NCBI GenBank assembly: GCA_025094145.1
Contig: JALLLS010000027.1
Span: forward strand, 248,001-312,000
DNA from: Spinellus fusiger
Lineage: Eukaryota; Mucoromycota; Mucoromycetes; Mucorales; Phycomycetaceae
Direction of reading: 5' to 3'
Length of the DNA: 64,000 nt
Numbering within the stretch: position 1 is the first letter of the stretch; every line of letters begins with the position of its first letter. The notes beneath the pieces were generated by a model, which was not told the origin of the DNA, ran no database searches, and was given only the letters and a program-made list of their open reading frames with translations. The translations under genes were made by a program, and so were the position numbers. Below are positions 19,345-31,165 of the stretch, piece by piece.

Positions 19345-20690
19345 CACACCAGGAGATCTTTAGGATATAAAGGGAGATAGTTGAACTACACTTGTTTAAA
19401 AATGACACATCGATTTGAAAAGGAGCAAAAATAAAGTGAGATGTATTCATGTTAGTTTTTAAATAAAGATTATTATGTAGATTTACCTGTAAATATCTGA
19501 ATCCCAAAGGAAACCACCTTTGATGTGGTGATATGATATAATATGAATACAAATAAGAATATCTATTCTTCTCTAAAGAAAGGAACTGGTCAGTGGTGCC
19601 CCTTCAATCCCTCTTCTACAGTTGTATAGATATTCTTTGATACATTCATATCTCTGTTCCAAACAATTCCACAACCTTGGCAAGCGTGAATACTATTGAA
19701 ATTCACTAATACCTCGGTGAGTTTATTTGTGTTATAAGTGTGGCAGATCTTGAGAACAAAAAAATAAAACAAAATAGCTGTTAGAAGAGCTTTTTATATT
19801 GAGTAAGAAGTCAATCATGTTTACCCTCGATATAAAGAACTCATCGACATCAACCACAAGAAGATCTCCACCCTTTTTTTTCTTCTTCAGTGATTGATAT
19901 AAAATTCTTGTCAAACTAACACGATGACCTTTAAATTTAGCAGCTTGGTAGAATCATACTCCAATATTTTTGGGCGCTAAAATCCCTTTTCAGTAATAAA
20001 ACAGTAAAAACAATTAGTTCGAGATGTATTAATGTACTCTATGTGTGTGTCGTATTACCCTTGCACTGGCACCTTCTTCTTGCCTTTGCCTTTGTAACGG
20101 ATTCATTGGGTTTATTAAAATAAAAGAATATACAATAGAAACTGACTAACATGTCAGACATAATAAACATACACAGACACTCACCAGATCACAACTGTTG
20201 GTTTATATGCCAGACAAAGGCAAACAAGTTAAAGAGGGTAGAAGTTATGAAGAACAACAGACAGTGTGTTTGACATGTATTTATATCCAAGCAGAAGAGA
20301 ACAAATTGAATTTTCACAATTCACTTGCTTAATCAGAACTGTCAAAGTAATGCAGACTACAACAACATTTTAGAAAGAAAAAGAAGTGCTTAAAGAACAG
20401 TTGCCTAGTTACCTGTTGTGATCAAATTGTGTGTTGTGTTCCTGTTCATGTACCCTCTTTGATTTCCCTAGACTAGCCTTTTTAATAATACTCTATTTCG
20501 TAGTCCCTGCTAGAGACCCAATATCTATACATTCATCTCTCTAGTGGTCTTGTTGATAACCACAGTGCTCTTTATTACAGATATCCGCAAACCTTTGATT
20601 TTTAAACACAGAGCCATAAAAGGGCAATATTTTATGTCTAGAAAGGAAGGAGATATCCCCGCTTAAAGGCCAGAAATATCTCCTGGTGTG
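19345..20690 (-). mobile_element. Fanzor-bearing inverted-repeat element, copy 2
   Basis: The ends are CACACCAGGAGAT and its exact complement, each next to TA (19343-19344 and 20691-20692). The minus strand carries remains of the C-terminal third of a Fanzor/TnpB-like protein (19590-19914). The element is inserted inside the inverted-repeat element 19043-20793. It is about 90% alike (by eye) to copy 1 over shared parts, and longer by about 0.55 kb. The remaining interior (19950-20330) shows no further clear coding sequence. There is no transposase. Confidence 0.75.
19590..19914 (-). pseudogene. Fanzor/TnpB-like nuclease C-terminal remnant
   Basis: The first piece (19732-19914) reads through KKKKKGGDLLVVDVDEFFISRV, where TnpB/Fanzor proteins have a V-D-E-(Y/F)-x-T-S segment ahead of the first zinc-ribbon cysteines. 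Here the cysteines are missing. The second piece (19590-19772, another frame) has CQGCGIVWNRDMNVSKNI: the second zinc-ribbon pair followed by the segment that holds the third RuvC aspartate. The two pieces overlap in different frames, so a frameshift or a lost intron separates them. Known family role: RNA-guided DNA cutting by Fanzor. This copy is a relic. Confidence 0.6.
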
Positions 20691-21028
20691 TAGTATCATC
20701 CGCTATCTAGTTTTTCAAAAGAAAACTGCTGATTGATTTGCTTTAGTACGCTAATTGATTTTTAAATAGCCGCTATTTGATACCGTAAGCACTGTATTTC
20801 CCAATGTTTCCTTTCTCTTTATTTTCTACCCTCACCTTAAATTATTACACCTGTTCTTGCTGCTGCTTATTTATTTGTTTTTGTTTTGCTTGTGCTAGGC
20901 AGTCTTGGGGGCGGATCGTATTTTTAGGAGTTCATTTTCTATCTTCTCTTTTTGGCCTTTGCATTTTGTCACTCTATAGGGTTTTTATTTATTTATTTAT
21001 TTATTAGTTTTTCATTGGATAGTCTGAA

Positions 21029-22382
21029 ATGCCACCCTCCACCCACAGCAATAAGCGAAAGTCTATTTTACCACTGCACATTGACACTGCTTCTTTCACC
21101 ACTCCACCAGCACAGAGCAACTACCCATGGAGACGCATGGTGGCATGGAAGCGACAATCAGTCTTCATTGTCTTTCTGACATTGTTTCTAGTGAGTGCAG
21201 GGCTCAATATCCACCACTACCGCACACCGCCCACTGTCTCTATTGTGCTGAGCAACGACCCTCTGCCGCCACCCTCCATGCCTGTGCTTGAACATGCTAT
21301 TATTGTTGCTGGTCATGCTATCTACACAGGGCCCCCTGATACGCAGAGCCTACAAACAGATGAACACTGGACATTGGAGCCTTATCAGAAACACGGTCAG
21401 GTGTTTACTTTTCAACAGCACATTCAAAAGGGAATTGCCCTGCTAAAAGACAATCCAAAGGCACTGCTGATATTCACTGGGTAAATACTGTTTTTCTTTG
21501 TATGAGTCTACATGGGAGGTCTATATGGGAGTCTATATATGAGTATTCGGCATAACTTGCAATGTAGCTTATATGTGTTTGAACAAAAAGACAGAAAGGA
21601 AAAACAAAAACAAAAACAAAACTCTTTATCTTTTATTATTATTATTATTATTATTGCTTATTTCGTATAGGGCATAAAGTAGTGACCTTCTTTCTTTCTC
21701 TTAGTGGCCAAACACGACCGGCAGCAGGACCACACTCAGAAGCCATTTCTTATTGGCAGATTGCCCAATTACTACTCGTGAATGCAACATCAGATACTCT
21801 TCTGCCCCGCATGGTCACTGAAGAATTTGCAAGGGACTCTCATGAAAACCTCTTGTTTTCTTTCTGTCGGTTTTCAGAGATAACAGGCCATTATCCTTCT
21901 TCTGTCACAGTAGTTGGGTTTGAATTCAAAAGAAGTCGTTTTCAGGACATTCACCGTGCTTCTTTGCGTTATCCTGCAGATCGGTAGGTGTTTATAAATA
22001 TAAATATAAAAAGACGACGCCTGTGTTAGTACTGTCATGCATTGATACTGAATTTTGTTTTAGATTTGAGTACATTGGCATTGATCCCCCGCACTCTGTT
22101 CTTGGTGCTGATGATTGGAAGACAGGAGAAGCATTGTATTCCTATGGTCCCTTTCAAAAAGACAAGTATGGCTGCCATGGTACATTAAGACAAAAGAAAA
22201 TAGATCGAAATCCCTACAGAAGAAGGTAAGAAAGACAGAAAATAGTGTGAATGAAGAAAATAACCTTTATTAGACATGCCTACCGTGCTTCATGCCCTGC
22301 CCTTGTGGATCTATTGAACTACTGTCCTGCTAATAACAAACTATTTGCAGGCCTATTGCCCTGGGATAAAGGTTTATTTTGA
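21029..22382 (+). CDS. DUF218-domain single-pass membrane protein
   Basis: Four exons (21029-21480, 21705-21983, 22064-22225, 22274-22382) encode 333 residues. One membrane segment (about residues 44-63, SVFIVFLTLFLVSAGLNI) follows a short basic N-terminus, so it is probably a type II protein. The following domain has the DUF218 signatures AIIVAGHAIYTG, the acidic/charged middle part, LLIFTGGQTRPAAGP-SEA and, later, VTVVGFEFKRSRFQDIHR. DUF218 proteins (bacterial SanA/YdcF relatives) are linked to the cell envelope. A role in the endomembrane or cell surface is only inferred. The reaction is unknown. Confidence 0.85.
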
Positions 22383-23538
22383 TGAGATACCTATAGACAT
22401 GGGGACTATTCTATAGAGAGAAAAGTATAGGCACAACCACAAGCATAGGCACAACCACAGGCACAACCACAGACACAACCACAGGCACACATACACAAAA
22501 ATATAGAAAGTTAGACAGTTGGAGTAGACGAGAGAGTTGTGGATCTAGCAGGTGTAAGATTCCTCTTTATTGGATAGACCCAATGTATAGAATCATAGAC
22601 ATCTATTCTATCCTATCATGTTTTATAGTATCGTATTCTATCCTATCTATAGTAGAGTCATGGCCATGTCTTCCATAAGTGCTTATGCTATAGGCTATGA
22701 CTGGCATCACAACTTACATATCACTATGTAACAGAGTTGTACACATTGTTTGTTATTGTTTGAAAGTAAAAATAAGCTTTTTTATTTAATTCTATTCTCG
22801 GAACCCATCCCTGCTTCAAATCCCGCAGAATGACAGATATTTTTGCCTTACTTTATTGGCTCTATTTCTTCTCTATGGAAAAGCATAAAGTATGACCGTG
22901 GACAATGAATAGATAGATAGATAGATCAACAGAGATAGATAAAAGGTGGAATAAAATAAAGAAAAAATAAAAGAAAAAAGCAGCTTATTATGCTCGGTTC
23001 ATTCCTCCATAATGGATTAAAATGACGCCTTTTAAACATGCAATGCAAGTGTAAATGTCTTGTGCTTGCATCACCATCCTAAAACAAGGTCCGTGTAATA
23101 TGTCAATGATTTATGAATAAATAAAGATGAATAAATACAACGATGGATTCATAGCCACGGTATGGAAATAGGATTAAAATGTAAATAGTAGAAATGCTAT
23201 TTCAAAAATGGCATACTTATTAAAAGGGCAGAAAGGAGAATATGTATTGAGTTTATTGGAAGCAGGAAATAAAAACATGGAAATGGACATTGATGGAAAA
23301 AGACATGGAATGGTCAATTCTTTCTTCTATTTAAATCTGCATGTGAAGATAATAGGTGATATTTAAGCCATTTGTAAATCTATTCTCTAGTCTATGCTAT
23401 GGCTAGCTTTAAACCATCGCTCTTTATTATTATATATTTTTATATTTTTATATTTAGGAATGAGAGAGAGAGAAAAAGATAAATTAAGAAATAATATTTC
23501 ATGCTGTTTGATTTAAAATACTCTTCTGCTGTACAATA
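22383..23538. other. Intergenic stretch with simple repeats
   Basis: Holds a 12-bp tandem of the type GCACAACCACAG (about 22431-22495) and a GATA microsatellite (about 22911-22940). No supported gene. GC content is low throughout. Confidence 0.6.
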
Positions 23539-25190
23539 CCTCCACCCCCCCATTTTTTTGTTTTCTTGAGAACAGAGTTCGCTTTGGCATTCTCCAAATT
23601 ACACTTTGGCATTCTCCAAATTACACTTTGCTGTTGCCCTATTTTCGTTTTTTGTTAAGCCTCTAATCTCGTGTATTTTTAGTCTTTTCTTTCAGTTTGA
23701 AATAAACAAGATGAGCAGTTCTATATTTTTGTTATGAAGATAAGCAATGCCAGATCACAGATGGACAATGAAATGAGACGATGGCTTGGGAAGAGAACAT
23801 TGATTCTTTCAACATTACTCTATTAACAACAGAGTCGATACTGATCATTTAAGAAACGTTTTTCCTGTCAAAGATGGTGAGGAAATTGATGAGCACATAG
23901 TTATAGTTCAGACATTAGAAGTGGAAATAATGTAAATAGAAAACGACTACAAAAAATTATATAACATTTATTCTGACAAACAAAAAGACCATTAATTATT
24001 ATTTGAATCGAATCAAACTCTGGAAAGCTACCCCTTCTGCCCGCAAAGCTTATCTTCATATACGTACTGCACAATTATGGGCTATAGATTTCAAGGAAGA
24101 TCTTGAGTGGAATAGAGTTATATACAAACAGACAAACAATGTTAACAGAGAACGCCTACAGATCCAATAAGAACATAAGAACCACTTGATTCAGTTTCCT
24201 GGCAAATGTCTGCAAACAACAAGACAAAATGTAGTGGATAGCTTAACTTGAGTATTTGAGGGTATTAGCCACAAAATAACTTGTGTTGGAAACTTTATAC
24301 TACATGAATTTAACCTGACTGTAAAGAGGCCTACTCTTCAACCTCTTGCAAGAAGTCATCTAGACAGTGTTGAGAAACGCCATCTTTAGGTACAAAAGTG
24401 GGTCAGGAACTCTGACCTGGATTTCTTGCATAACTGTGTATTTATGGATGAAGCAGAGTTTGACATTGCCATGAGAAGCCCTTATACCCTCTCTCTTGGT
24501 GGCACATAAGCAATAGTAGAAAAAAAAACAGTCTACTTGATCCATCACACACACACACACTATTAGGAACCATAGCAACATATGCTATTGTAGCTATAGA
24601 GATTAGAGAACCACTCAAACCTAAGAGAGTAATGATTGATGGAAGCAAGAAGTGCAAACAACCAACAGAAAATAAGCCAAGGGAACAGTTGCTGGCTATC
24701 ATATGAGGTTTATATCTAGAATCTTGGATGAGATGGATAGCCTCCTGGAAAATGAATAGCCTCTATGTTGTTATAGACAACGCATCAATTCATACTGCTA
24801 AAGAAATCGAGGAAGTGATTAAAAGGAGGGGCTATAGAGCCATACATATTTCTTCCTTATTCTCCTGAGCGTAACCCAATTGAACAGTTTTGGGCTGTAG
24901 TCAAAAGCACAGTTAAACATAGCACAGTTAATAAGACAGAAGATTTAAAGGCAAGGGTAACAAAAGTTAGCAAGAGTGTTTCAAGAAGAAGTGCTACACA
25001 CTATCACTCAACATTCCATTGAATTCTTTTAGATATGCTTTCATAAAGAGCCTATTGAATGGTATTTCGAGTTGAATCTACGTAATTTGAAGTTTAACAA
25101 AAACAAGAATAGGGTAACAACAGAGCATAGTTTGGAGAATGCCAAAGCGAATTCTGTTCTTAATAAAACAAAAAAAATGGGGGGGTGGAG
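23539..25190 (+). mobile_element. DDE_3-type transposon with long inverted repeats (decayed)
   Basis: Terminal inverted repeats of more than 100 bp (left begins CCTCCACCCCCCCATTTTTT after TA; right is its complement with a few changes). Within the left repeat a 22-bp unit (ATTCTCCAAATTACACTTTGGC) is duplicated in tandem; the right repeat has only one. The interior reads left to right as a broken transposase: CVFMDEAEFDIAMRS (first catalytic block) and LPYSPERNPIEQFWAVVKS (third). Many stops lie between. This is the IS630/mariner-like DDE_3 superfamily. Confidence 0.82.
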
Positions 25191-25317
25191 GCACTGAAAA
25201 CCTGCACTCCTCCTAAAAAGGAGATTACGGTTGCTTCCTAAATCAGAAATGAGCATAGATCGAAAATGCACTTTCAAGAATTGATTACAGGAGAATGGAA
25301 ACGCTCTATAAATCCAG

Positions 25318-26898
25318 ATGAACAACCTTAATTCTTATCGTCCAGCTTTTCCTGTGCTCCTCATATGTGTGGAGATGGGTGAATTGACTGACCTTATGTT
25401 TTTGTCCTGCTACGTGTGTCTACAGTCTGTGAAGAATCCTGTCAGTCTCTCCTGTGGCTACACCCTCTGCCGCACCTGTATTAGTTACAATCCACAGTCT
25501 ACCACCACTTTTGTATGTCCTGTCAATAAATGCACACAATCATCCCACATATTTGGCCCTGTTCTCTGTAAAGATACGACAATTACCGCTCTTACCGACT
25601 TTTTTCTTACCACTGCACCTGTTCTTGGCCCTGATGAAAAGGAAAGAGTCACGGCTCTTCTCCAATGCACTCACTGCCACCATGTTTTATTTGATCCACT
25701 TACTACACATTGCGGACATACTTTCTGTCGTCTGTGTGCCTTATATCTCAAAGTCACCGATAATCAGTGTGCCTTGTGCTGTCTGCCTTTGCCAAGGTAC
25801 ACTTCAATTGAACAGCAGGGCAGAAATCAATGGATCGACAGAGTATTACACAGTATAAAGTCCAGTCCACAGAACAACTCCAGGGAGTGTCAGGATACCC
25901 GTGTCCTAGGAACAGCCAATCGACACACTTTGCCCGTCTTTACATCTCAGGCAGTCTTCTTACCCACTCAGCGCTTCCGTCTTTCTATTACACCTATGGA
26001 CACTGTTCGATTCCGTACAGCTCTTATCAGGTCCACTCGGTACCAAGGGCCCTGTCTTGCCATTGTCATGGTACAGCAAGGATCCATGACGCTGTCTTCT
26101 ATGGGGACACTTGTCAAGGTACTTGGGGTAGAACATCGCCCTGACCTGCTGCTGGTAGACTTCCTGGGTGTGGATAGATTCAAAATGATCCAATCTGAAC
26201 ACAAGATACCTTGTCCTATAGCTACTGTAGTGATACTGCCTGAAATCCTTCTTAGGGAAGAAGAAATACTTCCACAAGAACAAGACCCTTTTATTGTCAC
26301 CCTCCCTACTCCCGAGAGCATCGATGAGTCCACAGACAAGAGCAAGAGACTGCAAGAACAAGAGATTACTACTACTGAAGAAGAAGTGATAGACTTGGGA
26401 AGACCCCTTTGGACAGCAGACAATTTGGATGACCAAGACTCCATGCAAGCCAGTTGTGGTGTGCCTGACAGTAGCTCTATTGCCATGGCACAACAGATAC
26501 ATACATTTATTCATCGTCTTACTGATACTTATTTTGCTGATTCTACCTATCATCTACAATCTCCTCCTTCTGTGGATGGTCTGCTGGGTCCTTCCTGGTT
26601 CAAGAATATTCAACTGCTTCATGGTCCATTTCCAGTGATTCAAAGTCCAGCTGCCATGTGTTGGTGGATAGCATTGGCCTTACCTGTACAGAATAAGGAC
26701 CGTTGGATCCTTCTCAAGACATTGGATATACAAAAAAGACTGATACTTGTCCTGACATGGATCCAACGCCTTGAGAGTCAGTGGACTTACCGCCGTCCCT
26801 TGGATTCTCCTTCTAGTTCTCCTTCTAGTTCTCCTTCCAGTTCTCCTTCTCCTTCCATCTCTGCTTCTGCTCTTCCTGTCGGACGAATGGATTTATAA
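25318..26898 (+). CDS. RING/LON domain protein (LONRF-like E3 ligase)
   Basis: A single exon of 526 residues; an in-frame ATG at 25375 (MGELTDLMFLSC) may be the true start, since the first RING follows soon after. It has two RING-type zinc modules: CYVC...LSCGYTLCRTC near residue 31 and CTHC...THCGHTFCRLC...CALC near residue 115. After residue about 205 a LON substrate-binding domain begins with LPVFTSQAVFLPTQRFRLSI and continues to about residue 480. The end is a serine/proline repeat (SPSSSPSSSP). This order matches the LONRF family of ubiquitin ligases. The substrate is unknown. Its stop is 91 bp from the stop of UTP17 (convergent). Confidence 0.9.
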   Translation: MNNLNSYRPAFPVLLICVEMGELTDLMFLSCYVCLQSVKNPVSLSCGYTLCRTCISYNPQSTTTFVCPVNKCTQSSHIFGPVLCKDTTITALTDFFLTTAPVLGPDEKERVTALLQCTHCHHVLFDPLTTHCGHTFCRLCALYLKVTDNQCALCCLPLPRYTSIEQQGRNQWIDRVLHSIKSSPQNNSRECQDTRVLGTANRHTLPVFTSQAVFLPTQRFRLSITPMDTVRFRTALIRSTRYQGPCLAIVMVQQGSMTLSSMGTLVKVLGVEHRPDLLLVDFLGVDRFKMIQSEHKIPCPIATVVILPEILLREEEILPQEQDPFIVTLPTPESIDESTDKSKRLQEQEITTTEEEVIDLGRPLWTADNLDDQDSMQASCGVPDSSSIAMAQQIHTFIHRLTDTYFADSTYHLQSPPSVDGLLGPSWFKNIQLLHGPFPVIQSPAAMCWWIALALPVQNKDRWILLKTLDIQKRLILVLTWIQRLESQWTYRRPLDSPSSSPSSSPSSSPSPSISASALPVGRMDL

Positions 26899-26989
26899 AC
26901 ATGACAAACGCGTCTTTTATAGGGGCGTCTTTTATTTTATTTTATTCTTTTATTATAGTGTTTTTACTTTATCTATAGGCGTCGAATAT

Positions 26990-29597
26990 TCACCACTCTA
27001 TCTTTGATGCATCTTCCTCCTCTTCTGAATCATCGTTATCAGAAGAAGACTCCTCCACATTACGGGAAACTATGGCCGATATTAAATGGAACATAACATA
27101 TATTATTTTCATGTTAAGAATATAACCATCAATAAATATGCCCCCCTTTTCTTTCTCTCTCTCTTTCTTGTCCCATCCCACTCCTAGTGTATGTATGTAT
27201 GTATGTATATGTATTGACTTACCATTGGAATGAGAAGCAGAGAAGTATGCAGTGAATGATGAAAAGTCTTCAGAAGGAATGAAATGTAAACTGTCTATAG
27301 CTGTCAATGCATGAGTCTCTGATGGCTCCTCTCCTTGTTCAGAATCCACTTCCATAACATCTTCCACTATCTCTCTGTCTTCCACCCGAAGTGACATCAA
27401 ATGTGTCATGAAACTCTCAAATACACTCTCCACATGAGGTAAGACATGACTAGGAGCTTCCAATCCCCCTGTGCGTGCTGTTTCTTCTTTGCGCTGTGTT
27501 TCTCTTCTTGACTGCTTCATAGCTTCTCGTAACTGCATTGCTGTCTTGATACGCAGCTCCTCCTGCTCCTTGTCTTGTGCACGCACTTCTAGACGTTCTC
27601 CCAATATATCATTGAAAAAGGTCTTGTCATGAGTCTCTTCTGCCAATGATTTGGTCTCCGTTGCTGTTGTGGGTGTTGCTGTTGCTGTGGGTGTTGCTGT
27701 CTTGTGAGGAAGAAGAGACAGAATATTCAGATCACGACGATCATCTAAAACAACAAGGCTGCTGGTCTTGGCATCCCGCTCTGTTTCTTGAGGAATCCAT
27801 GCAATAGCAGTACACCCTGTCTGCACTGTGTGAAGCACAAGAGGCACATTGGATTTGGCCTCAAACACCATAATACGATCACCAGCACTTGTACTTTGCA
27901 CACCTGCAAATCGACCACTTTGAGAATCCACAGCCAAATGAGCAAGAGAACACTTGTAACTCCACCATACAGAGCATGTCAACAGATTCCAGACATAAAA
28001 GTGGGACTTTGTGGTAGCCACCAAATAAGGACTGTCGGCTAAAAAGGCCAGAGATGTCACTGTTTCTTCCAATGGCTGTACCAATACACCCTGCATTGTG
28101 TTCTCATAGGGATCCCACAGGGTAATGGTGGCTCCAAAGGCAACTGCAAGAATACTTCCGTCCTCTGCAAAGGCAGCTGTCGTGGGAGCCTTGTCTCTGT
28201 ACACACCTACAGATCGACAGGTCCATGCTCTCTCATTCACTGCCAACCGAGACTCAGAGGCCAATACCCACACTTTGAAGGTACCGTCAGCTGAGGTGGT
28301 AATGGCCATAGGACCCTGACGTGATGCAGGTGAAAAGACAAGACCAGTGATCGGCTGAGTGTGGGGATAGTCCACACGAGTGTGCAGTGTGTACGACTGG
28401 CTATTAGGATCCCACTGCCAGAACTTAAGGTACAGCTCGGCCGTAGTTTCCTTGTCGTCTCGCATGTCCACAGTAGCCATCCACTCCCCTCTTGCTAAAA
28501 AGGCAACATGCTCTACGTTGGGTTCAACAATAATATCCGTAGCTTCTTTCCGTGCTATTCTGTTACTAGGAGCCACTTCAAGATCCATGACATGACAGTC
28601 TCCTTGAGTGCTGTAGAACTGGAGACTGCCAGGAACACCATTCAGGACCAAGGTATGGTTTCTTGGCTCAATCACCAAACCAGTAGAAAGAGGCAATTGG
28701 CTGGATTCCACTTGAGCATACTGTAGACCCTGGATGACCTGCTCAATCGTCTGTGAAATGGAGTTGACAAGACGAATGGAGTTGTCTGCCAGTCCAACAG
28801 AGTAGTATTTGTGGTTGGGAGAAATGTTGATGGAAGTAATAGTGCCACCCAAGCGAGGTAAGAACTGTTTGTGGTCTGTCTCTAACTGCCAAATCACCAA
28901 CACAGCTTCTTCACCACCCGACATGAGGTAGCTGCCATCTCCCATGAACCGAAGGGCACGGACAGGAAGATGGTGCCAGTGGAGGACTGAAGTCACAGGT
29001 GTCAGAGGTTGTCCTGGGCTGCTGAAATACTGCAATGTGATTTTGCCAGACACATCTCCCAAGGCAAGGTATTTGTTATCAGGGCTAAAAGCAATCACCG
29101 TCAAGAGCTCTTTGAAGGAATAACTGTCATACACATCATATACACCACACATGCAATGAATAAGTTGACTGTGTTTCTTGATAATGGCTCCATGTCCTTA
29201 CCTTGCGAGCTCATTCTCTCCCACACGTTCATGACCTTCTTTTATTGTCCATAAAAGACACTGGTATCTTCCAGCCATGGCCAGCCATTGCCCATTCTCA
29301 GAAATAGCCACAGAAGAACACTCCTTTATGGAAGTAATCCAGCGCAATCGATCCTGTGAGGTCAATGGAAGATCGTTCCCGAGAGAATAGCGGTAAATTA
29401 TCTTTTCTTTCTTATCGCCTATCTCACGTTAAGCGTCAGCGATGATTACTTTTGATTTACCTTTGATTACCTTTGCCAGTTTCATTCTCCCGAGGAACGA
29501 CAATGTAAGCATCGTCAGGGTGCACAAGAGATATCACCATTTGCTCAATAGCAGCACCAATGTGATACGTCTATTCCAGTTAATATATATATATATA

Positions 29598-29686
<89 letters not shown>

Positions 29687-30200
29687 GCATAGGTATAGGT
29701 ATAGGTGGCTATGGCTATATTTATTTACCTTGAGAAGGATCTCATCATTGTAATCCCACAGCTTAATAGTTCCATCCATACTGGCAGAGTACAACTGCAT
29801 TGGGTTTCTTGGGTTAAGAAGCACACGAGTGACCCTGGCAGTATGACCTCCCATGGACGGTGAGCGTGATAGCACCTTCACAACAGCCCCTGTGGCTACA
29901 CTGTAGATCTTGATACATGCCCCCACACATGAAAAAAAGTATCTAAACATGGTATTATAAGAAATCGAGGGTGCAGCAGTGTGCCATGGTACTCCATGTA
30001 GAACTATCTACTCACTTTGAGTCCTTTGTAAATTCAAATGGATATTTGCTGATATTGCCACCCACAGCTCTTGTTTTGACCAGATTGTATTTGGCATGTT
30101 TGACGGAATCGGATGCATGGTGGGCTGAGAGTTTACTTATGGGTGCTGTGTTGGGCATGGTGCTTGGTATTTCCTTTTTTGTTTTTGTATGGCTAGGCAT
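26990..30200 (-). CDS. UTP17: U3 snoRNP-associated WD-repeat protein Utp17/Nan1 (WDR75)
   Basis: This protein belongs to the t-UTP subcomplex of the small-subunit processome in the nucleolus, which acts in early 18S rRNA maturation and rDNA transcription. Six exons (30016-30200, 29729-29942, 29471-29570, 29202-29418, 27223-29123, 26990-27069) give 898 residues. Visible: [15 protein letters not shown] formed across the first splice, the WD unit [30 protein letters not shown]-like [29 protein letters not shown], and a C-terminal acidic tail [15 protein letters not shown]. This order matches human WDR75. The N-terminal start is uncertain: an upstream in-frame ATG at 30269 would add 23 residues. 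The second intron (29571-29728) is mostly a GTATAT-type microsatellite. Confidence 0.93.
29583..29700. repeat. ATGTAT hexanucleotide microsatellite in a UTP17 intron
   Basis: About sixteen ATGTAT units, preceded by a TA run and followed by GGTATA-like units, fill most of the intron between the exons at 29471-29570 and 29729-29942. Confidence 0.95.
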
Positions 30201-31165
30201 TACTCTAGAAAATGGTGTTTGTGTGGAATAGTGAAGGTGATCTTTGTAGATCGTGCCAATAAAATTCAAACAAAGTAAAAAAATACAATGATAACAAGAC
30301 TTGGAAGGTAGAGAGGAGTGACTGTTTTTTTGGGAGATGGAAAAGAGTTAGTTGGATGAGCGGGTCTATCTGAGCTATTGGAGTTATTGGGATTATTGGA
30401 GTTATTTGAAGTGACAGGAAGGATGGCAGTAGCAAGTCATAGGAAGAGTAGCAGCTGCTTAGATTGAGTTCAGACAAGTCTTGGGGTTCAATAAGAGAAC
30501 ATGGAAATGAGTTCATTATTATTGCTGTTGATCTCTAGAGTAAACAGCACCGTTAAAGGTAAAGAAAATGTCTTTTATTGGATTGAAAATAGGTAAAGGT
30601 ATTTTTTATTGTTTTTGTTTTTGTAGACTGTTGTTTTAATATAATTTTCGTTCAACTTTAGGCAATAAATCACTCACTCATCACCACTATTACTTTTATC
30701 ACTTAATAATAGACCTATAAATATTGTTCATAAAAACAAAACAGATATTTGTTTGTCTACTAGGTCAGGTATAGTATTTTACTCTAAAAAAAGACAGTTG
30801 TAGATTGAGTATGAGGCGATGCACATTCATTTGTAAATAGTTATGAGTTTGTTGATGAAAAGAATTAGTTTTGAGAGAAAATAAATAAAGAATTTGAACC
30901 TTTCACCAGGATGAACCACTGAAAGAATGAATAAAGTTATTGTTATTCTTTTGGAAGTTGGAAACTCATCAACATTCACTCATAATGACTTTCAATTTTC
31001 ATAATTATTTCTTGGTAAGCTCGTTAGGTATCTTGATATAGATGAAGATAGTGTTTAACAGTGTTTTGATGATGGAAGACCGGCATTTGTTAAAAATATA
31101 AGAAGATATAACTAGTATGGCCCAAATATTGCGTAAGAAGGGTGTTTTCTTTTGCCATGGATATA
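30201..31165. other. Gene-free stretch upstream of UTP17
   Basis: Holds the UTP17 promoter side and AT-rich DNA up to a transposon. A repeated TTATTGGAGTTATTGGGAT pattern is seen near 30375-30400. No supported gene. Confidence 0.5.

Larger units (their letters stand above)
19043..20793. mobile_element. TA-flanked inverted-repeat element hosting a nested Fanzor-type element
   Basis: The left end (19043 on) and the right end (complement from 20793) share about 70-100 bp, including GTGCTTAC(A/G)GTATCAA and AATCAGCAGTTTTCTTTTGA. Each end is next to TA. Only about 300 bp at the left and about 100 bp at the right belong to this element; the rest is the inserted element 19345-20690. The left interior has a minus-strand open piece starting MDNKTHLQTEDGNKAID, possibly the beginning of its own lost transposase. 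Confidence 0.75.

Noticed and set aside
22790..22850. Possible tRNA B box (GCTTCAAATCCCGC)
   Set aside because: No A box or foldable upstream part was found on either strand.
29583..29700. Regularly spaced repeat array that might be taken for a CRISPR
   Set aside because: The units are 6 bp without unique spacers and lie in a fungal intron; it is a microsatellite.
29971..30231. 86-residue plus-strand frame with a membrane-like segment
   Set aside because: It overlaps the first UTP17 exon antisense; the UTP17 reading is supported by a splice that restores a conserved segment.
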